A DNA stretch of 64,000 bases from Flavobacterium ardleyense. Lineage in GTDB: Bacteria; Bacteroidota; Bacteroidia; Flavobacteriales; Flavobacteriaceae. Shown piece after piece: positions 1 to 8,203 of this stretch; the first letter of the stretch is position 1; each line of letters begins with the position of its first letter. A program made the translations under genes and the position numbers. The notes under the pieces are model-generated. The model was not told the origin of the DNA. It searched no databases and saw nothing but the letters and a program-made list of their open reading frames with translations. The stretch is from the NCBI RefSeq assembly GCF_033547075.1, contig NZ_CP137891.1, positions 3,038,001 to 3,102,000 on the forward strand. Reading direction: 5' to 3'.

Positions 1-217
1 ATGCTGCTAATTGATATGACAGTGTTATCAGTCCAATTTGGGTAAAAGAAAGGTCTAAATTTTCTTTTAAAATTGGATAAACAGCTGGAATTACTGCCTG
101 AATTAAGTCGTTGAGTAAATGGGCAAAAGCAATAGCGAAAAGAATGGGATAAGCAGTTTTCTGAATATCGGTGGTGTCTGCTACTTTTTCAGATGCGGAA
201 AAACCTGATTTTATCAC
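1..217 (-). CDS. MFS transporter, fosmidomycin-resistance (Fsr)-like, 3' truncated by window edge
   Basis: The reverse strand reads as an open frame of 72 codons that runs off the left edge. The visible N-terminus has a short polar leader, then a segment containing FAHLLNDLIQAVIPAVYP and later SFTQIGLITLSYQL, which is the start of the first two helices of Fsr-like major facilitator exporters. The start is placed at GTG (215-217), because a stop codon lies two codons further upstream and no ATG fits. It follows the Bcr-type gene by only 11 bases, so the two exporters are probably cotranscribed. The family exports small drugs across the inner membrane; the substrate here is unknown. Confidence 0.75.
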   Translation of the reverse strand, partial: MIKSGFSASEKVADTTDIQKTAYPILFAIAFAHLLNDLIQAVIPAVYPILKENLDLSFTQIGLITLSYQLAA

Positions 218-228
218 TTGAAATTATT

Positions 229-1446
229 TTATTTTTTTAGATAGGCGTGTTGAACGATTCCACTTTTCACTTTTGAATTGAGCATCAAAATTACGATAAA
301 TGCGCCGCAACCAGAGAATGCCATTCCTAAAATCATTGGCAAAATTGTTTCGTTGTGCATAAAACTTACTATTCCCGAAAGAGAAGCGCCAAACACCATT
401 TGGATAAAACCAATTAAAGCAGATGCACTACCTGCGGTTGCTTTAAAAGGTGCAAGAGCCATTGCGGTTGTATTGGGAACTAACAATCCTAACGAGAATA
501 AGAATGTTATTAACAGTCCTACTAAAATTGGCAAAGTAATAATTGACAAAGAATACGTTAATAACATTAAGCCAGAAACGCTGACTAAAATGATGGAAGC
601 AAAAGTAATAATTTGCAGCGATGAATATTTATTAAGTAATAATCTATTAAGTTGGCTTCCGGCAATAAATCCCGCAGCATTGGCGCTAAAAACGTAGCCA
701 AAAGTAGATTCACTTAATCCAAAATAGGACATAAATACAAAAGAGGATCCGCTAATATAGGCAAACATTCCGCCCATTCCGATGCTTGAAGCTAATGCAA
801 AATACATAAAACTTTTTTCTGAAAATACTGTTTTGTAATCCCTGACAATTGTTTTTAATTTTAGCGGAAGCTTATTATTAATACTTCCACTTTCTGGCAA
901 AAAGAAATAAACTGACAAAATAAGGATTAAACTAAATCCTGAGAGCACATAAAAAATAGTTCTCCAAGTAGAAACGGTTAAGATATAACTTCCAACAGAT
1001 GGCGCAATTATGGGCGCCACTCCCACAATAAGCATCAATGTCGAAAATATTTTTGCTGTTTCGCTAACTGGAAAGACGTCTCTCACCACTGCCCTACTCA
1101 CCACCATGCCGACGCAACCTCCGAGCGCCATAATCACCCGCATATAAATTAACCAATCTATAGTCGGTGACAAAGCACAAGCGATAGATGCTAGGAAAAA
1201 CACTCCAAGTCCAAATAACAAAGGTTTTCTACGTCCATACTTATCGGTAATTGGACCATAAAAAAGTTGTCCAACGCTGATTCCTATAAAATAACTTGTG
1301 AGCGAAAAAGCAACTTGCGAAATATTGGTTCCCAAGCCCGTAGCAATTGCCGGAAATGCGGGCAAATACATATCGATGCTAAAAGGTGCAAGGGCTGAAA
1401 GTCCACCTAAGATAAATAATAAGGAGTATTTTTGTTTATTAGTCAT
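229..1446 (-). CDS. Bcr/CflA family multidrug efflux MFS transporter
   Basis: This is an inner-membrane proton-driven drug exporter with about 12 hydrophobic helices. The N-terminus shows the DHA1/Bcr signature: APFSIDMYLPAFPAIA in helix 1, and the loop 2-3 motif YGPITDKYGRRKPLL. The open frame extends 11 codons further upstream, but I start at MTNKQKY (ATG at 1444-1446), which directly precedes helix 1 as in the family. Length (405 residues) is normal. The next gene downstream is another MFS exporter. A second Bcr-like protein is encoded at 46060-47319. Substrate is not predictable from sequence. Confidence 0.9.
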   Translation of the reverse strand: MTNKQKYSLLFILGGLSALAPFSIDMYLPAFPAIATGLGTNISQVAFSLTSYFIGISVGQLFYGPITDKYGRRKPLLFGLGVFFLASIACALSPTIDWLIYMRVIMALGGCVGMVVSRAVVRDVFPVSETAKIFSTLMLIVGVAPIIAPSVGSYILTVSTWRTIFYVLSGFSLILILSVYFFLPESGSINNKLPLKLKTIVRDYKTVFSEKSFMYFALASSIGMGGMFAYISGSSFVFMSYFGLSESTFGYVFSANAAGFIAGSQLNRLLLNKYSSLQIITFASIILVSVSGLMLLTYSLSIITLPILVGLLITFLFSLGLLVPNTTAMALAPFKATAGSASALIGFIQMVFGASLSGIVSFMHNETILPMILGMAFSGCGAFIVILMLNSKVKSGIVQHAYLKK

Positions 1447-1603
1447 AAATATTGCGTGCTCAATAATAAAGATTGGCAAATTTACGCCTCAGGTTTAGAC
1501 TTCTAATCAGATGCAATCTTAAAGTAAAGCCAAAAAAGAGAGATCTATAGGTTTTTTCTGCTGAAATTGTTTCCTTACTTTTACTAAATCAAACAAACAC
1601 AAA

Positions 1604-2716
1604 GTGGCAACTGATTCAAATAAAAATACTTCTCAATCTGCATTAACTGAAAAGGCGGGTATCACACGACCAGAAATCAGTAGTCTAGCTGTTGCTCAGC
1701 AGATTATCAAGAGCCGAAGCAAAGACATTTCGTCGGAACAGATTACAAATGGAATTTTGCAGGGCGATATATCATTACTAAGTCGGGGAATTACAATGAT
1801 TGAAAGTTCGAATCCCAAGCATTTGGAAAAGGCCGCTGCAATAATTTCGACTTGCCTACCACATTCGGGCAAATCAATTCGGATAGGAATTACGGGAGTT
1901 CCAGGAGTTGGGAAAAGTAGTTTTATCGAATCTTTCGGAACTTTTTTAACTGCATTAGGTCATAAAGTCGCTGTTTTGGCAGTAGATCCGAGTAGTACAA
2001 TTTCGCACGGAAGTATTCTAGGCGATAAAACACGAATGGAAGAATTGGTAAAAGATAAAAATGCCTATATCAGACCTTCGGCATCGGGAAGTGCGCTTGG
2101 TGGAGTTGCTCGAAAAACTCGTGAAAGTATTACGCTATGCGAAGCTTTTGGTTTTGATATTATAATTATCGAAACCGTCGGTGTTGGTCAAAGTGAAACT
2201 GCCGTACACAGTATGGTCGATTTCTTTTTGCTGCTAAAGATTACTGGAGCGGGCGATGAACTGCAAGGTATCAAACGGGGCATTATGGAAATGGCAGATG
2301 CAATTGCGATCAATAAAGCCGACGGAGAAAATTTGCAGAAAGCAAAATCTGCCAAAGTTGAATTCAATCGAGCTTTGCATTTATTTCCAGCCAAAGCTTC
2401 GGGGTGGATGCCAAAAGTGACCACTTGTAGCGCCATTACGAAGGAAGGAATTGATAGTGTTTGGGAGATAATTTCGAATTTTATGACCCTCACCAAAGAG
2501 AATTCATCTTTTGAGCAGAGGCGAAAAGAGCAAAATCAATATTGGATGATCGAAACAATTGAGGAGCAGTTAAAATCTCGATTTTATCAAAATTCAGTAA
2601 TCAAATCATTGTTAGAGGAGAATAAAAAAGCGGTGCTAAACAATGAAATATCACCATTTGCAGCCGCTCAATTAATTTTGGAAAAATATTTCGGCGAAAG
2701 TCAAACTCCCAATTAG
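1604..2716 (+). CDS. meaB: Methylmalonyl-CoA mutase-associated GTPase MeaB
   Basis: MeaB is a G3E-type GTPase that loads and protects the adenosylcobalamin cofactor of methylmalonyl-CoA mutase. The P-loop GVPGVGKS lies at about residues 98-105, AVDPSS follows near 127-131, then the switch segment ETVGVGQSE, and NKADG is the base-recognition motif. The start is a GTG at 1604; the first 25 or so residues are a polar extension with no motif. Its client enzyme is encoded about 51 kb away (mutA 52862, mutB 55400), so the chaperone is in the same window but not in the same operon. It converges with the small acidic gene at 2724. Confidence 0.95.
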   Translation: MATDSNKNTSQSALTEKAGITRPEISSLAVAQQIIKSRSKDISSEQITNGILQGDISLLSRGITMIESSNPKHLEKAAAIISTCLPHSGKSIRIGITGVPGVGKSSFIESFGTFLTALGHKVAVLAVDPSSTISHGSILGDKTRMEELVKDKNAYIRPSASGSALGGVARKTRESITLCEAFGFDIIIIETVGVGQSETAVHSMVDFFLLLKITGAGDELQGIKRGIMEMADAIAINKADGENLQKAKSAKVEFNRALHLFPAKASGWMPKVTTCSAITKEGIDSVWEIISNFMTLTKENSSFEQRRKEQNQYWMIETIEEQLKSRFYQNSVIKSLLEENKKAVLNNEISPFAAAQLILEKYFGESQTPN

Positions 2717-2723
2717 TCTTGGA

Positions 2724-2951
2724 TTATTCTTCGTATAACTTCACTTCACGATCGTAAAAATCATTTGCAAGTGAAATTAGCATTTCCATTTCTTCATTTA
2801 ATTCTCCTTCGTCAAGATCTTCTGCTTCTTCAAGAAATTCCACTTCGTCATCTTTTAGATTGATGATAAATCGTGGATAATCAAGGTGAATAACAAAAAT
2901 ATCATCTGGAAAATCTGTATTGTCTGCAAGTAAAAATTTAGGTAAATCCAT
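2724..2951 (-). CDS. Small acidic hypothetical protein
   Basis: A 75-residue cytoplasmic protein with no signal peptide or membrane segment. The middle and end are strongly acidic (for example KDDEVEFLEEAEDLDEGE), while the N-terminus is mixed hydrophobic. I do not recognise a named domain; similar short acidic proteins are common as conserved hypotheticals in flavobacteria. It begins 7 bases after the MATE exporter stop on the same strand, so it is probably cotranscribed with that gene. Function unknown. Confidence 0.7.
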   Translation of the reverse strand: MDLPKFLLADNTDFPDDIFVIHLDYPRFIINLKDDEVEFLEEAEDLDEGELNEEMEMLISLANDFYDREVKLYEE

Positions 2952-2958
2952 AGTATTA

Positions 2959-4356
2959 TTAAGAATTAAGTATAGGTTGAATTGTGTTTCTTAAGATCAA
3001 TTTTTTGGTCAGTTTTGTAAAGCGAATATACAAAAATATTGCCGCCGCTGTTAGTCCAACTAGAAGTCCTATCCAAACTCCTACGGCTCCCAAATCTGTA
3101 TAAATTCCCAAGTAAAACGAAATCGGAAATCCTAAAACCCAGTAAGCAACAAAGGTCATATACATCGGAACTTTCACGTCTTGCAATCCGCGCAAAGCAC
3201 CCAAAACTACCACTTGAATTCCGTCCGAGATTTGGAAAATCGCCGCAATGATCAATAATTTGGAAGCAATTCCCACCACTTCGGCGTTGGTCAGTCCTTC
3301 CTGTAAGTCGTTTGGATTTAGGAATAAAATTGGTAATACTTTGTGGAATGCGATAAAAAGTCCCGCGAACAGAAATTCAATCATTATTGCGAGTAAAAAT
3401 ATTGATCGAGAAACAATTAGCAGTTTTTTATAATCACCAAGTCCCTTCTGATTGCTCACGCGAATCATCGCGGTTACACTCAATCCCATCGCAAACATAA
3501 ATGTCAATGATGCCAAGCTTAAAGCCACCTGATTTGCCGCCTGACTACTTGCGCCAATTGTTCCACAGAGCCAAACCGATGCAGTAAACAATGCCACTTC
3601 AAATAGCATTTGCATTGCCGAAGGCGCTCCAATACTGGCGATTTTTCTGAAAAGTTCCTTACTAATAGTTGATATTTTGAAGCCAGTAAAATATTCTTTG
3701 AGTTTTGGATTTTTGGAAAGAATCACGTGCATAAAAATTACCATTAAGATTCGCGAGATTACCGTACCAACCGCGGCACCGAGAATTCCCATTTTTGGAA
3801 AAATCCAAATTCCATAAATTAATAAGTAGTTCAAGATTACGTGAATCACATTCGCCATAATCATCGCATACATCGAATATTTTGTTAGCGATAATCCATC
3901 GGCAAATTGTTTATATCCTTGATAAATCACAAGAGGAATCAACGAAAATCCTACCAAATCTAGATATGGCATCGCCATAGCAGTCACTTCTTCGGGCTGA
4001 TTTAGTAATCCCATCAGAGGTTTTGCAAGAAGCATAATTGCAAAAAGTCCAAAACCTAGCGCGATACAAAGCATCATTCCGTGGTGGAAAGCAGCTCTTA
4101 CTTTACTGGTGTTTTTGGCAGCATCCGCTTCGGCAATTATCGGAGTAATCGCAGTGGAAAAACCAATCCCTACAGACATCGCTATAAATACCATACTATT
4201 TCCGAGCGAGACCGCGGCAAGTTCATTACTTCCTAGGCTTCCCACCATTATATTATCCACTATCCCAATAAGTGTATGCCCAAGCATTCCTAATATTATA
4301 GGATACGCAAGTTTAAGATTATAGGAGAACTCTTTTGTGTATGTTTTAAAATTCAA
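2959..4356 (-). CDS. MATE family efflux transporter (NorM-like)
   Basis: A 465-residue inner-membrane protein with about 12 transmembrane helices, the size expected for MATE cation-coupled drug exporters. Family features seen include the N-terminal YPIILGMLGHTLIGIVDNIM, where helix 1 carries the diagnostic DNIMVG segment, and the equivalent LFEVALFTASVW in the second half. It is probably the first gene of a two-gene unit with the acidic protein at 2724-2951. A -7 box lies just upstream at 4376-4383. It is divergent from the outer-membrane barrel gene at 4590. Transported compounds are unknown. Confidence 0.93.
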   Translation of the reverse strand: MNFKTYTKEFSYNLKLAYPIILGMLGHTLIGIVDNIMVGSLGSNELAAVSLGNSMVFIAMSVGIGFSTAITPIIAEADAAKNTSKVRAAFHHGMMLCIALGFGLFAIMLLAKPLMGLLNQPEEVTAMAMPYLDLVGFSLIPLVIYQGYKQFADGLSLTKYSMYAMIMANVIHVILNYLLIYGIWIFPKMGILGAAVGTVISRILMVIFMHVILSKNPKLKEYFTGFKISTISKELFRKIASIGAPSAMQMLFEVALFTASVWLCGTIGASSQAANQVALSLASLTFMFAMGLSVTAMIRVSNQKGLGDYKKLLIVSRSIFLLAIMIEFLFAGLFIAFHKVLPILFLNPNDLQEGLTNAEVVGIASKLLIIAAIFQISDGIQVVVLGALRGLQDVKVPMYMTFVAYWVLGFPISFYLGIYTDLGAVGVWIGLLVGLTAAAIFLYIRFTKLTKKLILRNTIQPILNS

Positions 4357-4375
4357 AGTCCAAATTTTTAGCGTG

Positions 4376-4383
4376 CAAAGGTA
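4376..4383 (-). promoter_or_regulatory. Predicted -7 box of the MATE gene
   Basis: The reverse strand reads TACCTTTG, an exact match to the Bacteroidota -7 consensus TAnnTTTG, about 20 bases before the MATE start codon. No convincing -33 TTTG was found at the usual spacing. Confidence 0.55.
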
Positions 4384-4542
4384 CAGAAGCCGCGAGAAAA
4401 ATTTTACGCTAAAATCACAAATATTCAGATATATTTGATATTCAAGCTCTTGGCCGTTCAGCCCCCGTATTTACTGAAAAAAATAGTATTTAAATGTAAA
4501 CGAATCGACGAATAACGTAAAAAAATGAATGTATTGGTTGTA

Positions 4543-4550
4543 TATATTTG
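4543..4550 (+). promoter_or_regulatory. Predicted -7 box of the barrel protein gene
   Basis: TATATTTG matches TAnnTTTG and lies 39 bases upstream of the ATG at 4590, a normal distance for flavobacterial promoters. The -33 region is not clear. Confidence 0.55.
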
Positions 4551-4589
4551 CATCAAATTAAACGAACAAATAACAAACATTCATTCCCT

Positions 4590-5162
4590 ATGAAATTTAC
4601 AGCAAAATTAAAAGGTGCTTTATTAGCAATAGCAGCAGTTGCAATTGGCGGAACTGCACAAGCTCAAGAATCAACTTATAATCAAAACTTCAAACTTGGA
4701 GTTGGTGTTAACGCTGGAATAATGACAGATGACGCTTACGATTTCGCTCTTGGAGCAGATGTTCGTTTGCAGTACAATTTTTCTAGAAGAACATCACTTA
4801 CACTTACAACTGGTTTTACAAATCTATTTGTAGACAAATTTGAGCGTTTTGATAACCAAAATTTACCTGCAAATGCCGAATTTAAAGACCTTGGCTTCAT
4901 CCCAGTAAAAGGTGGATTCAAAATTTTCTGGTGGGAAGATCAGTGGTACGCAATGGCCGAAGCTGGAATCGCAATTCCTGTAACAAATGATTACAGTGAT
5001 AGAGTAGGAAATAGTTTGATCCTTTCTCCATCTATTGGACACGCAACAAAATATGTAGATTTATCATTAAGATATGAGCACTACACAGATTTCCCAACTA
5101 GAGATGGTGGAAATGGTGTAGGACAAGTAGCACTAAGATTAGCTTACGGTTTCAAACTATAA
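4590..5162 (+). CDS. Outer-membrane beta-barrel protein
   Basis: A 190-residue exported protein. The start is set at ATG 4590 because it gives a clean signal peptide (MKFTAKLKGALLAIAA then cleavage after AQA). The frame extends 14 codons upstream, but that part overlaps the predicted promoter. The mature part alternates hydrophobic and polar residues in strand-like runs (RTSLTLTTGFTNLF, YVDLSLRYEHYTDF) and ends LRLAYGFKL, a typical barrel C-terminus with aromatic residues. A strong hairpin terminator follows. It is monocistronic. It probably sits in the outer membrane; no specific function is evident. Confidence 0.8.
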   Translation: MKFTAKLKGALLAIAAVAIGGTAQAQESTYNQNFKLGVGVNAGIMTDDAYDFALGADVRLQYNFSRRTSLTLTTGFTNLFVDKFERFDNQNLPANAEFKDLGFIPVKGGFKIFWWEDQWYAMAEAGIAIPVTNDYSDRVGNSLILSPSIGHATKYVDLSLRYEHYTDFPTRDGGNGVGQVALRLAYGFKL

Positions 5163-5239
5163 GCACAATAAAACCAAATAACCAACCGATTACAACCAAA
5201 ACCAAATAGATTACTCTAACCAAATAATCTAAAACCCAA

Positions 5240-5275
5240 AACGCCACTTAACTTTTTGCTAAGTGGCGTTTTTTA
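5240..5275 (+). terminator. Rho-independent terminator after the barrel gene
   Basis: An 11-bp perfect stem, AACGCCACTTA pairing with TAAGTGGCGTT, with a 9-base loop, followed by TTTTATTATT. It lies between two convergent genes and may also slow transcription from the ppk2 side. Confidence 0.85.
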
Positions 5276-6157
5276 TTATTCCTCACTTTCCAGTTGCCTT
5301 CTGTACATAGCGATATTATCCTGAACTTTCTCGTCCAACTCCGGATATTCCATATCCTTATATTTCTTCAATTCCTCCAAAATCACCTTCCCTACAATAT
5401 ACCTGCTCATTTCCTTATCGTCTGCCGGAATGGCATACCATGGCGCAGATTCAGTGGTGGTTTTGTTAATTGCATCTTCATAGCAGTGCATATATTCATC
5501 CCATAATTTGCGTTCTTTAAGATCGCCAGTAGAGAATTTCCAATTGTGTTTCTGTTTCTCAAGCCTACGCAAAAGCCTTTGTCGCTGCTCCTCCTTGCTC
5601 AAATTCATATAAAACTTAAGAATAATCATCCCGCTATTTTTCAGATGATTTTCAAAACTATTAATATCTGCCATCCGCCTTTCCCAAAAATTGGCATCCA
5701 CATCATCCACCGACAAAATAGTTGGCAAATTTTCATTGAGCAAATACTCCGGATGCACGCGCGTTACCAATACATTTTCATAGTGCGACCTATTAAAAAC
5801 CGCAATTTTTCCCTTTTCAGGAAGTGCGATATAATGACGCCACAAATAGTCGTGCTCCAGCTCAGTACTAGTGGGCGTTTTAAAGCTTTCTACGATAACT
5901 CCACGCGGATTTGTTTCCTTAAAAACCTCTCGTATCAAGCTATCTTTGCCCGAAGTGTCCATTCCCTGCAGCACAATTAATACCGAATATTTGTTGTGCG
6001 CATACATTTGCTCCTGCAGCTTTTTAAGCTTATTTCGCACCTTATTGAGTGCTTTTTCCTTGTCGTCCGTATTTTTTTCCGATTCAATTAAAGTCGGATA
6101 ATCGACAAGTCTAAAAGGTAATTTTACCTTAAAATTTTCAATATTCACATCTTCCAT
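5276..6157 (-). CDS. ppk2: Polyphosphate kinase 2 family protein (PPK2)
   Basis: PPK2 enzymes transfer phosphate between polyphosphate and nucleotides, so this protein probably links polyphosphate to ADP/ATP or GTP pools in the cytosol. The 293-residue protein has the Walker A variant GMDTSGKD (about residues 65-72), the Walker B region AVFNRSHYENVL (119-130), and a basic lid segment RLEKQKHNWKFS. Single-domain length fits classes I or III rather than the fused class II. It converges on the barrel gene, and a 150-bp hairpin repeat sits upstream of it. Class and preferred nucleotide cannot be settled from sequence by eye. Confidence 0.93.
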   Translation of the reverse strand: MEDVNIENFKVKLPFRLVDYPTLIESEKNTDDKEKALNKVRNKLKKLQEQMYAHNKYSVLIVLQGMDTSGKDSLIREVFKETNPRGVIVESFKTPTSTELEHDYLWRHYIALPEKGKIAVFNRSHYENVLVTRVHPEYLLNENLPTILSVDDVDANFWERRMADINSFENHLKNSGMIILKFYMNLSKEEQRQRLLRRLEKQKHNWKFSTGDLKERKLWDEYMHCYEDAINKTTTESAPWYAIPADDKEMSRYIVGKVILEELKKYKDMEYPELDEKVQDNIAMYRRQLESEE

Positions 6158-6215
6158 AGAGTTGTTTTTTAATAAATGTATATATTTATCTGTTCAATAA
6201 CAATAATTATTTTCA

Positions 6216-6365
6216 GGAGCTATTTCCAGCTTTGCTCTTCAAGTCCTCGCAAAAAAAGCAGTAGTTGCAAAGCCGCAATAAGAGCTTCCGTTGGTCGCTT
6301 TATTGCGTCAGCAACTACAAAATGCTTTTTTAGCTCCGGGCTTTCCGTTGCAATCTGGGCTAAAA
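6216..6365 (-). repeat. Dispersed hairpin element, family A copy 1
   Basis: Read on the reverse strand, it begins TAGCCCAGATTGCAACGGAA and ends AAAGCTGGAAATAGCTCC, with the apex AGCGACC-NNN-GGAAGCTC. Between these conserved parts lie self-complementary arms (for example GTAGTTGC with GCAACTAC, CGCAATAA with TTATTGCG). The same frame with different arms is found at 36350-36500 and 45899-46048. A 90-codon open frame across it is judged spurious. Confidence 0.8.
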
Positions 6366-6384
6366 ATTCCCTAAATCCACCAAT

Positions 6385-7221
6385 ATGTCAAAATTCACCA
6401 TCGAGCTTCTACTCCACATCATCGGCATCGGCTCCGCATCAGGACTGATTTTCAAGAATGACACACTTTACATCATCTCCGATAATTCTAATGTACTTTT
6501 CGAATATTCCATCAAGAACATCAGTCTCACCCAAATTCCGCTGACCACAAATCCACCACAGCAGAATATGCCAAAACCACAAAAACCAGATTTCGAAGCC
6601 ATCACATTGCACAACGACACACTATACGTTTTCGGCTCCGGATCGACACCCAACAGAAATAAGTTAGTTACCGTTCCAGAAAAAGACAAAAGTAATTTGA
6701 AAGAAATTGATCTTTCAGATCTCTATTCTGTAATGCAGAGTTTCTCCCAAATAGATGCTGCCGAATTCAATATCGAAGGTGTTGTCCACGACGGCGAATC
6801 TTGGTATTTCTTTCAACGCGGCAATGGTCCATCGTCGCGCAACGGAATCTTCACCGTCAACGGCAATAATTTCACCGATGATTTCTCCATTTTATACAAC
6901 GAAGTAAAACTTCCAAAAATCAATGGTGTCCGAAGCACTTTCACCGATGCAGTTTTTACCAACAACACGCTCTACTTCCTCGCCACCGCCGAAGATTCAA
7001 AATCCGTTTACCACGACGGTGAAGTCAAAGGCAGCCTCATTGGCACATTCGATCTTGCCAAAATGAAAGTCAAAAAAACCAAAAAAATCAGCGACACCCA
7101 AAAGTTTGAAGGATTGACCGTTTTTAAAAACGACGGCAAAGAGATTGAGTTTTTATTGTGCGAGGACAATGATAATGACAATTTGAAAAGCGGGATTTAT
7201 ACGTTGAGGATGGGGAAATAG
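6385..7221 (+). CDS. DUF6929 family protein (predicted beta-propeller-like)
   Basis: A 278-residue protein without signal peptide or membrane segment. It consists of repeated short beta-type segments (GSASGLIFKNDTLYIISDNS, DFEAITLHNDTLYVFGSGS, NIEGVVHDGESWYFFQRGN, KFEGLTVFKNDGKEIEFLL), each pairing a hydrophobic strand with an acidic or glycine turn. This is the pattern of the DUF6929 proteins of Bacteroidota and suggests a propeller fold. No catalytic motif is visible. It stands alone between a hairpin repeat and the module array, so context gives no function. The family name is from memory. Confidence 0.75.
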   Translation: MSKFTIELLLHIIGIGSASGLIFKNDTLYIISDNSNVLFEYSIKNISLTQIPLTTNPPQQNMPKPQKPDFEAITLHNDTLYVFGSGSTPNRNKLVTVPEKDKSNLKEIDLSDLYSVMQSFSQIDAAEFNIEGVVHDGESWYFFQRGNGPSSRNGIFTVNGNNFTDDFSILYNEVKLPKINGVRSTFTDAVFTNNTLYFLATAEDSKSVYHDGEVKGSLIGTFDLAKMKVKKTKKISDTQKFEGLTVFKNDGKEIEFLLCEDNDNDNLKSGIYTLRMGK

Positions 7222-7382
7222 AAAATAATGTAAATATTTTCAGAGATTTAGGCTGGACTATATTTTTAAAAATTAATTTCGTCTAAATGAAAAGTCAGCA
7301 ATAAAATACTGTTCCGTCAGGTTTGACTTTATTATAATACAGAATTTCATTGCCGATTTAAAAGGACGATAATAATACATCA

Positions 7383-7647
7383 GAGCCGTAGGCTCGACTT
7401 TATTGTAGCGCAGGATTTTAATCCTGCGTAAATGGAACGATGCGTTGCACGAAAAGAGCCATAGGCTCGGCTTTATGATTTACGCGTAAATTCATCGCAG
7501 CAATAAACTGTTATTTTTAATATCAATTGTTGCCAAACATCCACATTAAAAATTTATAAAATCGTTCCTCTGGAACTTTTCAACTACATCATAATAATGG
7601 ACAACGGATTAAAATCCGTTGCTACAATAAGGCCATCCCTACGGGAT
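7383..7647 (+). repeat. BIME-like module 1
   Basis: Order of elements: mini-hairpin GAGCC-GTA-GGCTC (7383-7395); GTAG (7405-7408) followed by the hairpin CGCAGGAT-TTTA-ATCCTGCG (7409-7428); mini-hairpin GAGCC-ATA-GGCTC (7456-7468); a linker of about 95 bp; GTTCC-TCT-GGAAC (7564-7576); hairpin CAACGGAT-TAAA-ATCCGTTG followed by CTAC (7602-7625); and ATCCC-TAC-GGGAT (7635-7647). The right half is an inverted relative of the left half. Confidence 0.85.
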
Positions 7648-7798
7648 TGAGAAACAGCGCCATTATAACGAAATCATATAATTTGTTAATAGTAACCGTC
7701 GGATCAATTCTGAAATCCTACCACTTAATCAAAACTTTAGCGCAGCAAAACTTATAATGCAACATATAATTCGCGCAATAAGGCAAAATATAATCTCA

Positions 7799-8063
7799 GA
7801 GCCTTAGGCTCGACTTTATTGTAGCGCAGGATTTTAATCCTGCGTAAAAGGAACGGAACGTAGCACAAAAAAGAGCCGTAGGCTCGGCTTTATGATTTAC
7901 GCATAAATTCATCGCAGCAATAAAATATTATTTTTAAAATCAATTGTTGCCAAACAGGCACATTGAAAATTTATAAAGTCGTTCCTCTGGAACTTTCAAC
8001 TTCATCATAATAATGGACAACGGATTGAAATCCGTTGCTACAATAAAGCCATCCCTACGGGAT
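7799..8063 (+). repeat. BIME-like module 2
   Basis: Same order and length as module 1. The first mini-hairpin loop is TTA instead of GTA. The GTAG-hairpin is at 7821-7844, the inverted hairpin plus CTAC at 8018-8041, and the terminal ATCCC-TAC-GGGAT at 8051-8063. Confidence 0.85.
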
Positions 8064-8203
8064 TATTTGCACCGAATAAAATAATGAGATAAAATTGTAA
8101 TGTAGTTGAATAAATATCTCTCTAATAATCTTAAATCCGAATAAGACAATTGTATTTTATCAAATTACTACACCACAATAAAAGAAACTAAAGTGAAATA
8201 TCA

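Noticed and set aside
1..1446. A single broken MFS gene
   Set aside because: The two segments differ in family (Fsr-like versus Bcr-like) and each has its own start; there is a proper stop at 229-231 followed by a new start at 217.
6176..6448. 90-codon plus-strand open frame before the DUF6929 gene
   Set aside because: It runs through the family A hairpin element and overlaps the DUF6929 start; composition is Ser/Cys-rich noise with no family resemblance.
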